Shown: positions 8,940-15,943, numbered from the stretch's first letter. The stretch: DNA of 64,000 nt from Bacillus sp. SD075 (GCF_017355165.1 NZ_JADILK010000013.1:1-64000), one strand, 5' to 3'. Made by a program: numbers and translations. The notes: generated by a model not told the origin, from the sequence alone.

Positions 8940-8954
8940 TGATAATTATTATCA
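8940..8954 (-). promoter_or_regulatory. Fur box of the ABC importer operon
   Basis: TGATAATTATTATCA is a perfect match to the Bacillus Fur 7-1-7 palindrome TGATAATNATTATCA. It lies 34-48 bp upstream of the TTG start of the lipoprotein gene, where it would overlap the promoter. Confidence 0.85.
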
Positions 8955-9398
8955 ACTAGGTGCAAACTAATTCTAATTCAAATAATTATTATTTTCAAGT
9001 ATTAAAAAAAGGAAATTTGCCCCTTGTTGAATCCTCCTGCCCCGTCAGCTCCATAAAATAGGGGCTTTTGCGGCAACTGTTATTGATGGAAAGCACCCGT
9101 TAAATGAACAAGCACCACCTCTTCTATTCCACATATACATCCAGAAGCGTAACAAAAAAAGCCAACATCCATTGTTGACTTAATGTATCTCGACATTTTA
9201 ATGTATATCCTATTACTTCTGATTCAATTCCGGAATTCCTAATAAAGGTAACAACCTGCCATGGGCTTAGCAATCTTTTACGAACAGAGATAAAACATGT
9301 AATAGTATTATTTATCTATTTCATTTTCTAAGCTAATCACATTTTTCCCATTCGTTGCTTTCCCTATTTGTTTCCTATTTCAATCAACCGAAAATATA
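8955..9398. other. Gene-free region between ABC operon and DUF3189 gene
   Basis: About 440 bp without a supported gene. It holds the upstream promoter area of the ABC operon (AT-rich to 9010), a GC-richer unassigned stretch at 9015-9130, and the minus-strand terminator at 9153-9178. Confidence 0.5.
9153..9178 (-). terminator. Terminator downstream of DUF3189 gene
   Basis: On the minus strand GTCAAC-AATGGAT-GTTGGC, one G-U pair, is followed by TTTTTTTG. It lies about 220 bp beyond the stop of the DUF3189 gene. Confidence 0.6.
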
Positions 9399-9692
9399 TC
9401 AGAATACTATTTTTTCGTTAAAATGAAATTTCTCTTCCAGTAGTAAATTCCATTCGTTTAATGCTGGAACAACAAGTTTGTCTCTTTTATGTCCCATTGT
9501 ATAAACGAAGTTGCCATCTTCATCGTTCCTGCGAAAAATGAGCTTTCCAGCATCTTCTTTCGTAAAGTATTTTACATTAAATATTTCTTCCGAAGTTAAT
9601 TTTCTTTCCGATTGAGGTAATTGATTTAAATGATATGCGGCAGCCAAAGACGTCGTATGTGTACCCCCATAATCATTATAGTTATACATCAT
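9399..9692 (-). CDS. DUF3189 family protein
   Basis: The conserved part begins YNYNDYGGTHTTSLAAAYHLNQLP and runs through the KYFTKEDAGKLIF region to VYTMGHKRDKLVVPALNEW, which matches the DUF3189 pattern (YGGTHSS near the N-terminus, then GkI and VYxlGr). The frame is open to 9749, but family members begin a few residues before YGGTH. The ATG at 9692 has AGGG 8 bases upstream, giving about 97 residues. The function is unknown. The Shine-Dalgarno bases lie in the 3' arm of a perfect 10-bp hairpin (9701-9730). Confidence 0.75.
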   Translation of the reverse strand: MMYNYNDYGGTHTTSLAAAYHLNQLPQSERKLTSEEIFNVKYFTKEDAGKLIFRRNDEDGNFVYTMGHKRDKLVVPALNEWNLLLEEKFHFNEKIVF

Positions 9693-9700
9693 GAAATCAT

Positions 9701-9730
9701 CCCTAATAGTTTTTTTTAAGACTATTAGGG
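9701..9730 (-). promoter_or_regulatory. Perfect 10-bp inverted repeat covering the ribosome binding site
   Basis: CCCTAATAGT, 10-base loop, ACTATTAGGG. On the minus-strand mRNA the 3' arm supplies the AGGG used to start the DUF3189 gene, so folding would hide the ribosome binding site. No T-run follows, so it is not a terminator. Confidence 0.55.
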
Positions 9731-9771
9731 GCATATACTCCATTTCCAATTGGAATATGGGAGCCTAAATC

Positions 9772-9813
9772 ATAAAAATAAGAGTACACCCATTTGTCAT
9801 TATAAGTGCACTC
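9772..9813 (-). terminator. Terminator of D,D-carboxypeptidase gene
   Basis: Minus strand GAGTGCAC ... GTGTACTC with one G-U pair, followed by TTATTTTTATG, 12 bp past the stop codon. Confidence 0.75.
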
Positions 9814-9824
9814 TTTTATCCCCT

Positions 9825-11000
9825 TTAGTGTCCGGGGTTTGTATAAGCAACAACGCCTCTGATTCCATGAGGAGATTTTTTTAGTAAAGATGACGAAGCC
9901 TCCCCATCCTTGAAATGGAACATGAAATTTAGTAGCTTATCATCGATTGTTTCCTTTTTTATCGAGGCTGGCAATACTGTGTTCCTGACATCAGCGACCG
10001 TTTTAAGGTCAAAGGATTGTATTGGTTCCCCTTCTTGGTTCATGATGGAGAGAATTCCATCATTACTCGTTTTTAGACTAGGTTCATCACTAATTAAATG
10101 AGTATAGAATAAATCTTCGTTCAGCGTGTAAGTATTAGAGTAGTCCGCTGAATAAAGTTTGCTTTTTTTATCAATTTTGCCTGTTTTAAAGTTTTCAAAG
10201 CCATAGTTGAATAAAAGCTCAGTATCAGAGTAGGCAACCTTGTCCGAAGGAGCTTTTAGAGTGACGGCAATCAAGTCCTGTCCTCCCCTAGTGGCAGTGG
10301 AAATCAGGGTGTAACCTGATTTACTGACGAAACCGGTTTTCCCGCCGGTTATTCCCTTATACGGGAGTTCGCCTTTTAACATTTTATGATGAGTAACTAG
10401 AGTCGTGTCCCATGTTTCCACTTCCCATGGTAACTTCTTCTTCCCAAAATACTCACGGAACGTTTCATTTCCCATTGCATATTGGGTAATTTTCGCAAGG
10501 TCATTGGCTGTAGTTACATGATCTTTGTCAAACAATCCATGGGGGTTCGTAAAATGGGTATCGGTGACGTTTACTTCTTTTCTTAAAAACTCATTCAAAT
10601 CCTCCATGAACAATTTTTCACTGCCAGACATATGCTCGGCAATTGCGATGGCTGCATCATTTCCGGAGTTGATTAGCATTCCTGCAATTAATTTGGAAAG
10701 CTCTATTTCCTCTCCAGGTTCAATGAATACCGAAGATCCGTCTGCCTCCGCTGCTTTTTTGCTAATCGTCACCAGTTCATTCCGATCCCCGTGTTCTATA
10801 GCATATATAGCCGTGGCAACTTTCGTAAGACTGGCTGGATACATACGTTTATCCATGTTTTTTTCGTATAATACGTTCCCACTTTTCGCATCAATAATGA
10901 TCCCGGCTTCACTATTGAGAGGTAAGTCAGATTCTGCACTTATAGTCTTAGAGGTGAAAGGGATTAAAGCCAAAATGAAGATGAAGAAAAACTTTTTCAT
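9825..11000 (-). CDS. D-alanyl-D-alanine carboxypeptidase (low-molecular-mass PBP)
   Basis: 391 residues, exported (signal peptide 1-22). The three serine-peptidase motifs of the S11 family are present: SLTK (57-60), SGN (112-114) and KTG (221-223). It should trim the terminal D-Ala from peptidoglycan pentapeptides outside the membrane. B. subtilis DacF, a sporulation paralogue, has about this length. DacA is longer, and I see no clear C-terminal amphipathic anchor: the chain ends VVAYTNPGH. So dacF-like is the better guess, but the symbol is not assigned. An AAAGGAGCGGCATATG start region is good. Confidence 0.88.
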   Translation of the reverse strand: MKKFFFIFILALIPFTSKTISAESDLPLNSEAGIIIDAKSGNVLYEKNMDKRMYPASLTKVATAIYAIEHGDRNELVTISKKAAEADGSSVFIEPGEEIELSKLIAGMLINSGNDAAIAIAEHMSGSEKLFMEDLNEFLRKEVNVTDTHFTNPHGLFDKDHVTTANDLAKITQYAMGNETFREYFGKKKLPWEVETWDTTLVTHHKMLKGELPYKGITGGKTGFVSKSGYTLISTATRGGQDLIAVTLKAPSDKVAYSDTELLFNYGFENFKTGKIDKKSKLYSADYSNTYTLNEDLFYTHLISDEPSLKTSNDGILSIMNQEGEPIQSFDLKTVADVRNTVLPASIKKETIDDKLLNFMFHFKDGEASSSLLKKSPHGIRGVVAYTNPGH

Positions 11001-11284
11001 ATGCCGCTCCTTTGATGATAGTTAAATCTTATATAGTCATAATAAAATAAATCTGAATGTTTAAAGTTGTTTTATTGAAAGTGAAATACAAAAGTAATTA
11101 CCCCTTAATAATTTTGGAAACATTTCGGGTAATCACCTTCATTTTCTTTCCTGAAATAACTTTAAAAGGGTTGTAACCCTTTTAGTGGAGCATCCATTTA
11201 ATCCCCATTAAATAAATTTTTTTGTAGCTCACTAAATATCTGGAAATTTCTTTTCATGAAAAAACCCTTCAAATTGTGAAGGGC

Positions 11285-11545
11285 TCTGGCTGTAGAGAAA
11301 CTCAAAGAAAAGCGAGTTTGACTGCAGTTTTTTCTTTTAAAACACAAAGGTGATTGGAACGGAAGGCGCGAGACTCCTGCGGGAAAAGCGTGGCATGGGA
11401 GACCCCGCAGGCGCGCCGAGGAGGCTCCCGCCCGCCCGCGGAAAGCGAGTGCCTGGAGTGGAAATCGACGGTTCCCTGTTTTACAAACAAACCTAAATAA
11501 AAATTGAGCAAACTTGTTTTTCATCGAGTTTGTCACAGTCCAGCC
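11285..11545. repeat. Dispersed GC-rich intergenic repeat, full copy
   Basis: The core at 11351-11475 contains CGAGACTCCTGCGGGAAAAG, GGGAGACCCCGCAGGCG and AGCGAGTGCCTGGAGTGGAA. Variants recur at 24878-24918 and 27447-27518. The flanks carry CTGTAGA...GAGTTTG and GAGTTTGTCACAG pieces like the hairpin at 53172-53216. It is strongly GC-rich against its AT-rich surroundings and lies between two minus-strand genes. The open frames inside are not genes. Confidence 0.75.
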
Positions 11546-11588
11546 TTCAAACTGAAGGGTTATTTACTTTATAGGTGTTAAAATTCTG

Positions 11589-12560
11589 TTATGTTTTCAT
11601 TTTCATTCCTATTAGCACACATTCCACTTTTACAATTGGTTTTCTTGATAATATAAATATAATGGTTACAGGTATGACTAATAAAACATAGTATTGGCCA
11701 CTTTCTTTGATCCAATCATAAATAAATGAGTTATAAACATATTCAAGGAAAAACATATGAAAAAGATAAATAACCAATGTAATGGATCCTATTTCAGTAA
11801 AAAAAGTATGTTTTTTAGGAACGATACATAAAAAACTATAAGTTGCTGCTCCCATGATTAAATAAACGATCAACTTATATATAAAACCGAGGGCAATGGG
11901 GCCATCCATTAATTCCTGATAGCCTAAACGGCCATAAAACCATTCCCTCCAAGTCATTTCCCCATAGAAATAAATACCGGTAAAGATTAAACCTAGTACA
12001 GCCCAGCCGATTAGGGCATTACTTTTCTTTTTAACCCATTCAAAATGATTTTTTTCTAAAAAATGACCAATTAAAAAGAAAGGAAAGAAAAAGAACGTTC
12101 TCGACAAACTTAGCCATTCATTCACTTCACCAAAGTAACCGATTATTAGAGAGACAATGATTGAAGAAACGATTCCATATTTCCTGGAGGAAAATATCAA
12201 CAATAATATATTCCAGCAGAATAAGCTGATTAAGAACCATAAAGCCCATCTTGGAGTTAAAATTGTGAAGTCTATTGGTTCATCAAATACCTTCTGATAA
12301 TAGAAGGTATAAATCACCTGGAATATGACATAGGGAATTAATATTTTTTTAATTAGCCCCCAGAGGTCCTTTTTACTTTTTATCTTTCTAGAAAAATAAC
12401 CGGATACTAAAATAAAAGCTGGCATATGGAATGAAAAAATAAACAAATAAATAGTTAAAATCCATTCGTTTTCTTCCACCATTCTAGCTAATGTGTGTCC
12501 CAAAACAACTAGTACGATTAATACAGCCTTCGCATTGTCAAAATACGGATCACGTTTCAT
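11589..12560 (-). CDS. Acyltransferase family 3 membrane protein
   Basis: 323 residues with about ten membrane helices and the family start RDPYFDNAKAVLIVLVVLGHTL. The His in LGH is the conserved catalytic residue of acyltransferase-3 proteins (OatA, fucose O-acetylase-like). These move an acyl group across or onto cell-surface carbohydrates; the acceptor here is unknown. The second conserved region, SFHMPAFILVSGYFSRK, is also present. An AGGGGGTAAGATTTC leader precedes the ATG. A terminator-like hairpin sits about 60 bp upstream on the same strand, so leader control is possible. Confidence 0.88.
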   Translation of the reverse strand: MKRDPYFDNAKAVLIVLVVLGHTLARMVEENEWILTIYLFIFSFHMPAFILVSGYFSRKIKSKKDLWGLIKKILIPYVIFQVIYTFYYQKVFDEPIDFTILTPRWALWFLISLFCWNILLLIFSSRKYGIVSSIIVSLIIGYFGEVNEWLSLSRTFFFFPFFLIGHFLEKNHFEWVKKKSNALIGWAVLGLIFTGIYFYGEMTWREWFYGRLGYQELMDGPIALGFIYKLIVYLIMGAATYSFLCIVPKKHTFFTEIGSITLVIYLFHMFFLEYVYNSFIYDWIKESGQYYVLLVIPVTIIFILSRKPIVKVECVLIGMKMKT

Positions 12561-12622
12561 GAAATCTTACCCCCTAAGAAACTAACAGTTATATCTTCTA
12601 ATCCCCATTTATGGTTTGAATG

Positions 12623-12660
12623 AAAAAGCCGGCGTTCCTCTACTATAGGATTGCCGGCTT
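12623..12660 (-). terminator. Terminator-like hairpin in acyltransferase leader
   Basis: Minus strand AAGCCGGC...GCCGGCTTTTTC, 62 bp upstream of the acyltransferase ATG. No minus-strand gene lies upstream to need terminating, so it may end an RNA leader (attenuator) or a small RNA. Confidence 0.6.
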
Positions 12661-12738
12661 GGAACTTCATTGGAGTATCTACCATATCACAGCTTGTTTA
12701 CAGTTTAGTTAATGGAAAATAACAGTTTGATAACAGTC

Positions 12739-12842
12739 AAAAAACTGCCTATATCATGGGTCCACCTGCCAATTGGCTTACGTGCCTTTTAGTGACTTGC
12801 CGGAACGAACAATCCATTCCATCATCAAAACTCCAGGCAGTT
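12739..12842 (-). ncRNA. Candidate structured RNA or leader, unassigned
   Basis: On the minus strand GGAACTGCCT (12835-12844) can pair with AGGCAGTT (12743-12750), which is followed by a T-run. Between them are further pairing blocks (GGAA...TTCC, GCCAATTGGC, GGCAC...GCC). A TATAAT box at about 12880 on this strand could start it. I do not recognise an Rfam family. It could be an independent small RNA or the 5' leader of the acyltransferase gene. Confidence 0.3.
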
Positions 12843-12924
12843 CCAGACGTTTTCGCCTTCCCCAAACGGGTAGTGTATTATATAAACATGAGTATGATAA
12901 CGTCTCTCTATAGGAGGAATGTTC

Positions 12925-13317
12925 ATGAATCCGGTCATTTTATTTGATGGTGAATGCAACTTTTGCGATTCGAGTGTCCAGTTCATTATAAAACGGGATC
13001 CGCAGGGGCTTTTTCATTACGCTTCGCTTCAAAGTGAGCCAGGACAAGAGTTGCTGAAGAAGTATGATGTTCCTGCAGATATAGATAGCATGGTGCTGAT
13101 CGAAAAGGATAAGGCCTACTATAAATCATCTGCAGCCTTGAGGATTTGCCGCCGCATACAAGGGGCATGGAAATTACTTTACGGTTTCATCATCGTACCA
13201 AGCTTCATCCGGAACTTCGTTTATGATTTCATTGCCAGGAACCGTTACAAATGGTTCGGAAAGAAAGAAGAAAGCTGTATGCTGCCGTCGCCAAGTGTTC
13301 GAAAGCGGTTTTTATAA
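12925..13317 (+). CDS. yuxK: DCC family thiol-disulfide oxidoreductase-like protein
   Basis: A 130-residue protein with the DCC family signature VILFDGECNFCDSSVQFIIKRD (the D-x-x-C-x-x-C at residues 8-14). It is thioredoxin-like in concept, but its physiological partner is unknown. It resembles B. subtilis YuxK in length and layout, ending KKEESCMLPSPSVRKRF. Two in-frame ATGs lie close together; the second (12925) has the better spacing from AGGAGGA, while the first (12919) abuts it. It is a single gene, divergent from the acyltransferase. Confidence 0.82.
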   Translation: MNPVILFDGECNFCDSSVQFIIKRDPQGLFHYASLQSEPGQELLKKYDVPADIDSMVLIEKDKAYYKSSAALRICRRIQGAWKLLYGFIIVPSFIRNFVYDFIARNRYKWFGKKEESCMLPSPSVRKRFL

Positions 13318-13631
13318 ATAGCTTATAAACATTAATGTTACTTTTAATTAAAGAGCCTGGAGAAATAGTTCGCACTTAGGGAAAGAAAATCAAGACTAAT
13401 CAAACACCTTCAGAAGTTTGGGGTAGGAGCAGGTAAAATTAATGGCAGTTGCCAATGAAAACCCGGAAATTAATCTAGATACACTTTAATCGCTCTTTAT
13501 CGGGAAGTAAACATTGGTAAATCGAAGCCCCAAACTGTCATATTAAGCTCAAAATGAAAACACAGATGGAAAAGGTATTTAATTTTCTGCTTTGGTTATA
13601 GCTAAGTCTCTTTATTGGCTTTCTATAACGT
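13318..13631. other. Gene-free stretch
   Basis: About 310 bp. A short plus-strand reading frame has gene-like codon texture (around 13480-13540, TLIALYREVNIGKSKPQ) but no start and many stops around it, so at most a decayed fragment. No other structure was seen. Confidence 0.4.
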
Positions 13632-13656
13632 AAAAAAGGTAATTCAGCTGAATTAC
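13632..13656 (-). terminator. Terminator at the end of the FN3-like gene
   Basis: GTAATTCAGCTGAATTAC is a perfect palindrome followed on the minus strand by CTTTTTT. It overlaps the stop codon of the frameshift-corrected reading frame at 13653. Confidence 0.75.
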
Positions 13657-14022
13657 GTTGATGTCTGTATTTTCATCCTGTTCACTGGCCGTTCTTTTTC
13701 CTTCAAGCTATCTATCGTGTACGTATAGATGGTTCCTGGAGTCATCCCGATCTGCCATCCTTGGCTCCGGGCCGCTGTAAATCAGCTTTTCCCCCCTAAA
13801 TACCCGATAGAAACCGCCTTCATCAGCCCAAATAAGCTTAATGGCATCTTCTTTCCGTTCGATCTTACACATCAAGGAAGCCGTTTTGAATACCGCTTGA
13901 TGCCTCCTCTTTTTGGAAATGAGATAAACGATTCCCGCAAGACCAAGAGCAAGCAATGAATGCCGTGCAGTGAATGGAACTCCGCTTACGTTTAAACGGA
14001 GGCAAGAATAATGAGCGATCAC
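13653..14022 (-). pseudogene. Small membrane protein with fibronectin-III-like end, probable frameshift
   Basis: The first frame gives a membrane helix (LLALGLAGIVYLISKKRRHQ) then DAIKLIWADEGGFYRVFRGEKLIYSGPEPRMADRD, after which it runs out of family sense and stops at 13708. The next frame continues it as TPGTIYTYTIDSLKEKERP and stops at 13653, exactly in the terminator. Together they read like one fibronectin type III-like domain (YRVxRxxxxIYSGxE...DxxxxPGTxYTYTI). A one-base change near 13745-13755 therefore breaks the gene or is a sequence error. The start is GTG after GAGGTGAT. The function is unknown. Confidence 0.6.
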
Positions 14023-14133
14023 CTTCCATCACCTCTTCCTTTTCTAGGTGTTATTCCTTTACCCACTTTCATCTCCAAGCACACTTTGCAATGTGCTGTG
14101 GGTTTATTTTAAATGGGACCTTGCGGATGACAT

Positions 14134-14165
14134 AAAAAAACCGAGGGAATGGTTTCTCCCTCGGT
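14134..14165 (-). terminator. Terminator of long KGG gene
   Basis: Minus strand ACCGAGGGA-GAAACCATT-CCCTCGGT followed by TTTTTTT, 28 bp past the stop. Confidence 0.9.
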
Positions 14166-14192
14166 CATTTATAAGTTACACTGGATTATATT

Positions 14193-14717
14193 TTAACGGC
14201 GGCTTTTCTCCCCGCCCTTGCGTCCTGCTTCTTCCCGGCTCATTTTTCCATTACTGGAACCGTCAGAACTGCCGTCGCCATCTCGTTGATTGGCCCGTGC
14301 CTCTCCGCCTTTTTCGCCGATTTCCTGATAGAATTCCTTGCCATGGCTGTCGGATGTCGCTTCTCCGCCTTTTTGGCCAATTTCTTGATAGAATGCCTTG
14401 CCATGGCTGTCGGATGTCGCTTCTCCGCCTTTTTGACCTATCTCTTGATAGAATTCCTTATCATGACTTTCGGATGTCGCTTCTCCGCCTTTTTGGCCAA
14501 TTTCTTGATAAAATTCCTTATCATGATTTTCGGATGTTGCTTCTCCGCCTTTTTGGCCAATCTCTTGATAAAATTCCTTATCATGATTTTCGGATGTTGC
14601 TTCTCCGCCTTTTTGGCCAATCTCTTGATAGAATTCCTTATCATGATTTTTCGCTGTTGTTTCTCCACCTTTACGGCCTGCTTCTTCACGACTCATTTTA
14701 TCATTGTTGTTAGTCAT
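14193..14717 (-). CDS. KGG-repeat general stress protein, long copy (GsiB-like)
   Basis: 174 very hydrophilic residues built of roughly 20-residue units reading H-x-K-x-FYQEIGQKGGEATS, flanked by MSREEAGRKGGE units at both ends. The KGG motif (stress-induced bacterial acidophilic repeat) is that of B. subtilis GsiB, an abundant desiccation/glucose-starvation protein. The coding DNA is therefore a nearly perfect 60-bp tandem repeat (about 14310-14670). The frame opens at 14750, but the ATG at 14717 has GAGGAGG. A sigma-B-type promoter is 54 bp upstream. It is a tandem paralogue of the next gene. Confidence 0.88.
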   Translation of the reverse strand: MTNNNDKMSREEAGRKGGETTAKNHDKEFYQEIGQKGGEATSENHDKEFYQEIGQKGGEATSENHDKEFYQEIGQKGGEATSESHDKEFYQEIGQKGGEATSDSHGKAFYQEIGQKGGEATSDSHGKEFYQEIGEKGGEARANQRDGDGSSDGSSNGKMSREEAGRKGGEKSRR

Positions 14718-14770
14718 TAAAAATTCCTCCTCATTATTTGGATTTTCCATGAACTAGCTACATATGTCAT

Positions 14771-14795
14771 GTACCCGCCTGAACAGCTATAAAAC
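14771..14795 (-). promoter_or_regulatory. Sigma-B-type promoter of long KGG gene
   Basis: Minus strand GTTTTA (-35), 13-bp spacer, GGGTAC (-10), against the sigma-B consensus GTTTAA-N12-15-GGGTAT. It lies 54 bp upstream of the ATG. Confidence 0.75.
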
Positions 14796-14832
14796 TGGAA
14801 TCAGCTAAATACTTCAGGTCGCTTCTTTTATT

Positions 14833-15099
14833 TTAGCGGCGACTTCTTTCCCCGCCCTTGCGTCCTGCTTCTTCCCTACTCATTTTTCCACCATCGGACT
14901 CATCACGTTGATTGGCTCGTGCCTCTCCGCCTTTTTGCCCAATTTCCTGATAGAATTCCTTATCATGATTTTCGGAGGTGGCCTCTCCGCCTTTTTGACC
15001 AATCTCTTGGAAAAATTCCTTATCATGATTTTTTGCTGTAGCTTCCCCGCCTTTGCGGCCAGCTTCTTCCCTGCTCATTTTTTCATTGTTGTTAGTCAT
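14833..15099 (-). CDS. KGG-repeat general stress protein, short copy (GsiB-like)
   Basis: 88 residues, MTNNNEKMSREEAGRKGGE followed by two HDKEF(F/Y)QEIGQKGGEA units and a closing MSREEAGRKGGERSRR. It is nearly identical to the ends of the long copy, differing mainly in repeat number (two against five or six units), so the pair arose by duplication and repeat expansion or loss. The AAGGAGGAG site and the sigma-B-type promoter are also conserved between the copies. Predicted intrinsically disordered; a protective role under stress is family knowledge. Confidence 0.87.
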   Translation of the reverse strand: MTNNNEKMSREEAGRKGGEATAKNHDKEFFQEIGQKGGEATSENHDKEFYQEIGQKGGEARANQRDESDGGKMSREEAGRKGGERSRR

Positions 15100-15152
15100 T
15101 AAAACTCCTCCTTATAATTTGGATTTTTGATGAACTAGCTACAGTTTTATGT

Positions 15153-15177
15153 ATACCCGATAGTTTCGATATAAAAC
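15153..15177 (-). promoter_or_regulatory. Sigma-B-type promoter of short KGG gene
   Basis: Minus strand GTTTTA, 13-bp spacer, GGGTAT, 54 bp upstream of the ATG. It has the same spacing and distance as the promoter of the long copy. Confidence 0.82.
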
Positions 15178-15210
15178 TAGAATCTATTAAAACTTTTCCA
15201 TTTGAAAATG

Positions 15211-15248
15211 GAAGAACATCATGAATGATATTATTCATGATGCTCTTC
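15211..15248 (-). terminator. Long hairpin ending the DUF1659/DUF2922/yvrJ transcript
   Basis: A 16-bp stem (GAAGAGCATCATGAAT / ATTCATGATGTTCTTC on the minus strand, one G-U) 7 bp past the yvrJ stop. Only a short T-run (CATTTTC) follows. Confidence 0.65.
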
Positions 15249-15254
15249 CCATCC

Positions 15255-15410
15255 TTAACCTGACTTAGGAATTCCTTCTCGCAGGCGAACTGGCAGCTCT
15301 ACAAGGGTTTCATTCAAAGTATCCAATTTCGTTTCAATCCTATGAAGCAAATAAAGGGTAACAATGATCGGGAACCCAATATCACTGACAAATGGCAGGA
15401 TTTGATCCAC
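15255..15410 (-). CDS. yvrJ: YvrJ family small protein
   Basis: A 51-residue protein with GTG start: MDQILPFVSDIGFPIIVTLY then LLHRIETKLDTLNETLVELP. It matches the YvrJ family (one membrane helix containing GFPI-VTxYLLxR, then an amphipathic helix). A GAGGTGA site lies 7 bases upstream. It is the last gene of a three-gene group with DUF2922 and DUF1659 genes, an arrangement that recurs in Bacillaceae. No function is established. Confidence 0.82.
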   Translation of the reverse strand: MDQILPFVSDIGFPIIVTLYLLHRIETKLDTLNETLVELPVRLREGIPKSG

Positions 15411-15462
15411 TATTCATTCACCTCACTTCAATTGTGTCCAACAAAGATGACCTTTCCATTCG

Positions 15463-15681
15463 TTAGATAAGTTCCACTTCCTCGACATTTCGCTCGACAA
15501 TACGTGCTGCCTTCAAATCGACGAAATTCCCTGAAGATGTAACGAACACATTCTCCGCAATCATTTTTTCCATCGCCAGTTTAACCGTATTTACTTCGAC
15601 CGGCTCCTTCGGATTATCCACGGAAATCGTCGCTGACTTTCCTTCCTCGGTAACGAAAATCAATTCCAGTACTTTAGCCAA
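15463..15681 (-). CDS. DUF2922 family protein
   Basis: 72 residues: LELIFVTEEGKSATISVDNPKEPV, then VKLAMEKMIAENVF and a C-terminal VDLKAARIVERNVEEVEL. The pattern matches DUF2922. It is a small, soluble, acidic protein of unknown role. It sits 43 bp after the DUF1659 gene and 52 bp before yvrJ on the same strand. GGGGAGGTGAG precedes the start. Confidence 0.82.
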   Translation of the reverse strand: MAKVLELIFVTEEGKSATISVDNPKEPVEVNTVKLAMEKMIAENVFVTSSGNFVDLKAARIVERNVEEVELI

Positions 15682-15724
15682 TTCAACTCACCTCCCCCTC
15701 TTCTCCCATGTTTCCAAATACCGA

Positions 15725-15943
15725 TTAACCAATCAATGAATACGTATCCACTCGGGTCACTTCACCCATTGGATGATTCTGCACACTTGTGATTGCAACA
15801 GCTGTCGAAAACAACTGATCCGCCGTCGCCTCGACCTTGATGTTCGAAAATGTCCTCCGTTTGAAAACGAGAGCCCCTTTTTCATTTACCCCCGTCTCAA
15901 AATCGATCCGCAACGTACTTGATGCTGGAATCTGGTTTGCCAT
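15725..15943 (-). CDS. DUF1659 family protein
   Basis: 72 residues: LRIDFETGVNEKGALVFKRRTFSN then DQLFSTAVAITSVQ and a final RVDTYSLI, matching DUF1659. The reading frame opens at a GTG at 15952 that lies inside the ribosome binding site (GGGGGTGA), so the ATG at 15943 is chosen. It is the first gene of the small trio. The function is unknown. Confidence 0.82.
   Translation of the reverse strand: MANQIPASSTLRIDFETGVNEKGALVFKRRTFSNIKVEATADQLFSTAVAITSVQNHPMGEVTRVDTYSLIG

Noticed and set aside
10525-11025. 166-codon plus-strand frame
   Set aside because: Antisense to the D,D-carboxypeptidase gene, which has all catalytic motifs.
11198-11536. Open frames across the GC-rich region
   Set aside because: They lie within a dispersed intergenic repeat, show no family features and no ribosome binding site.
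12756-12947. 63-codon plus-strand frame before the DCC-family gene
   Set aside because: No ribosome binding site; it overlaps the real start of the DCC gene and a region with RNA-like pairing on the other strand.
14310-14670. Regular 60-bp tandem repeats that could be mistaken for a CRISPR array
   Set aside because: No unique spacers; the repeats are contiguous, in frame and encode KGG units. No cas genes are nearby.
14286-14720. Long plus-strand open frame with repeated RFSAFLANFLI units
   Set aside because: Antisense shadow of the KGG repeat gene. The minus-strand frame has the ribosome binding site, sigma-B-type promoter, terminator and family motif.
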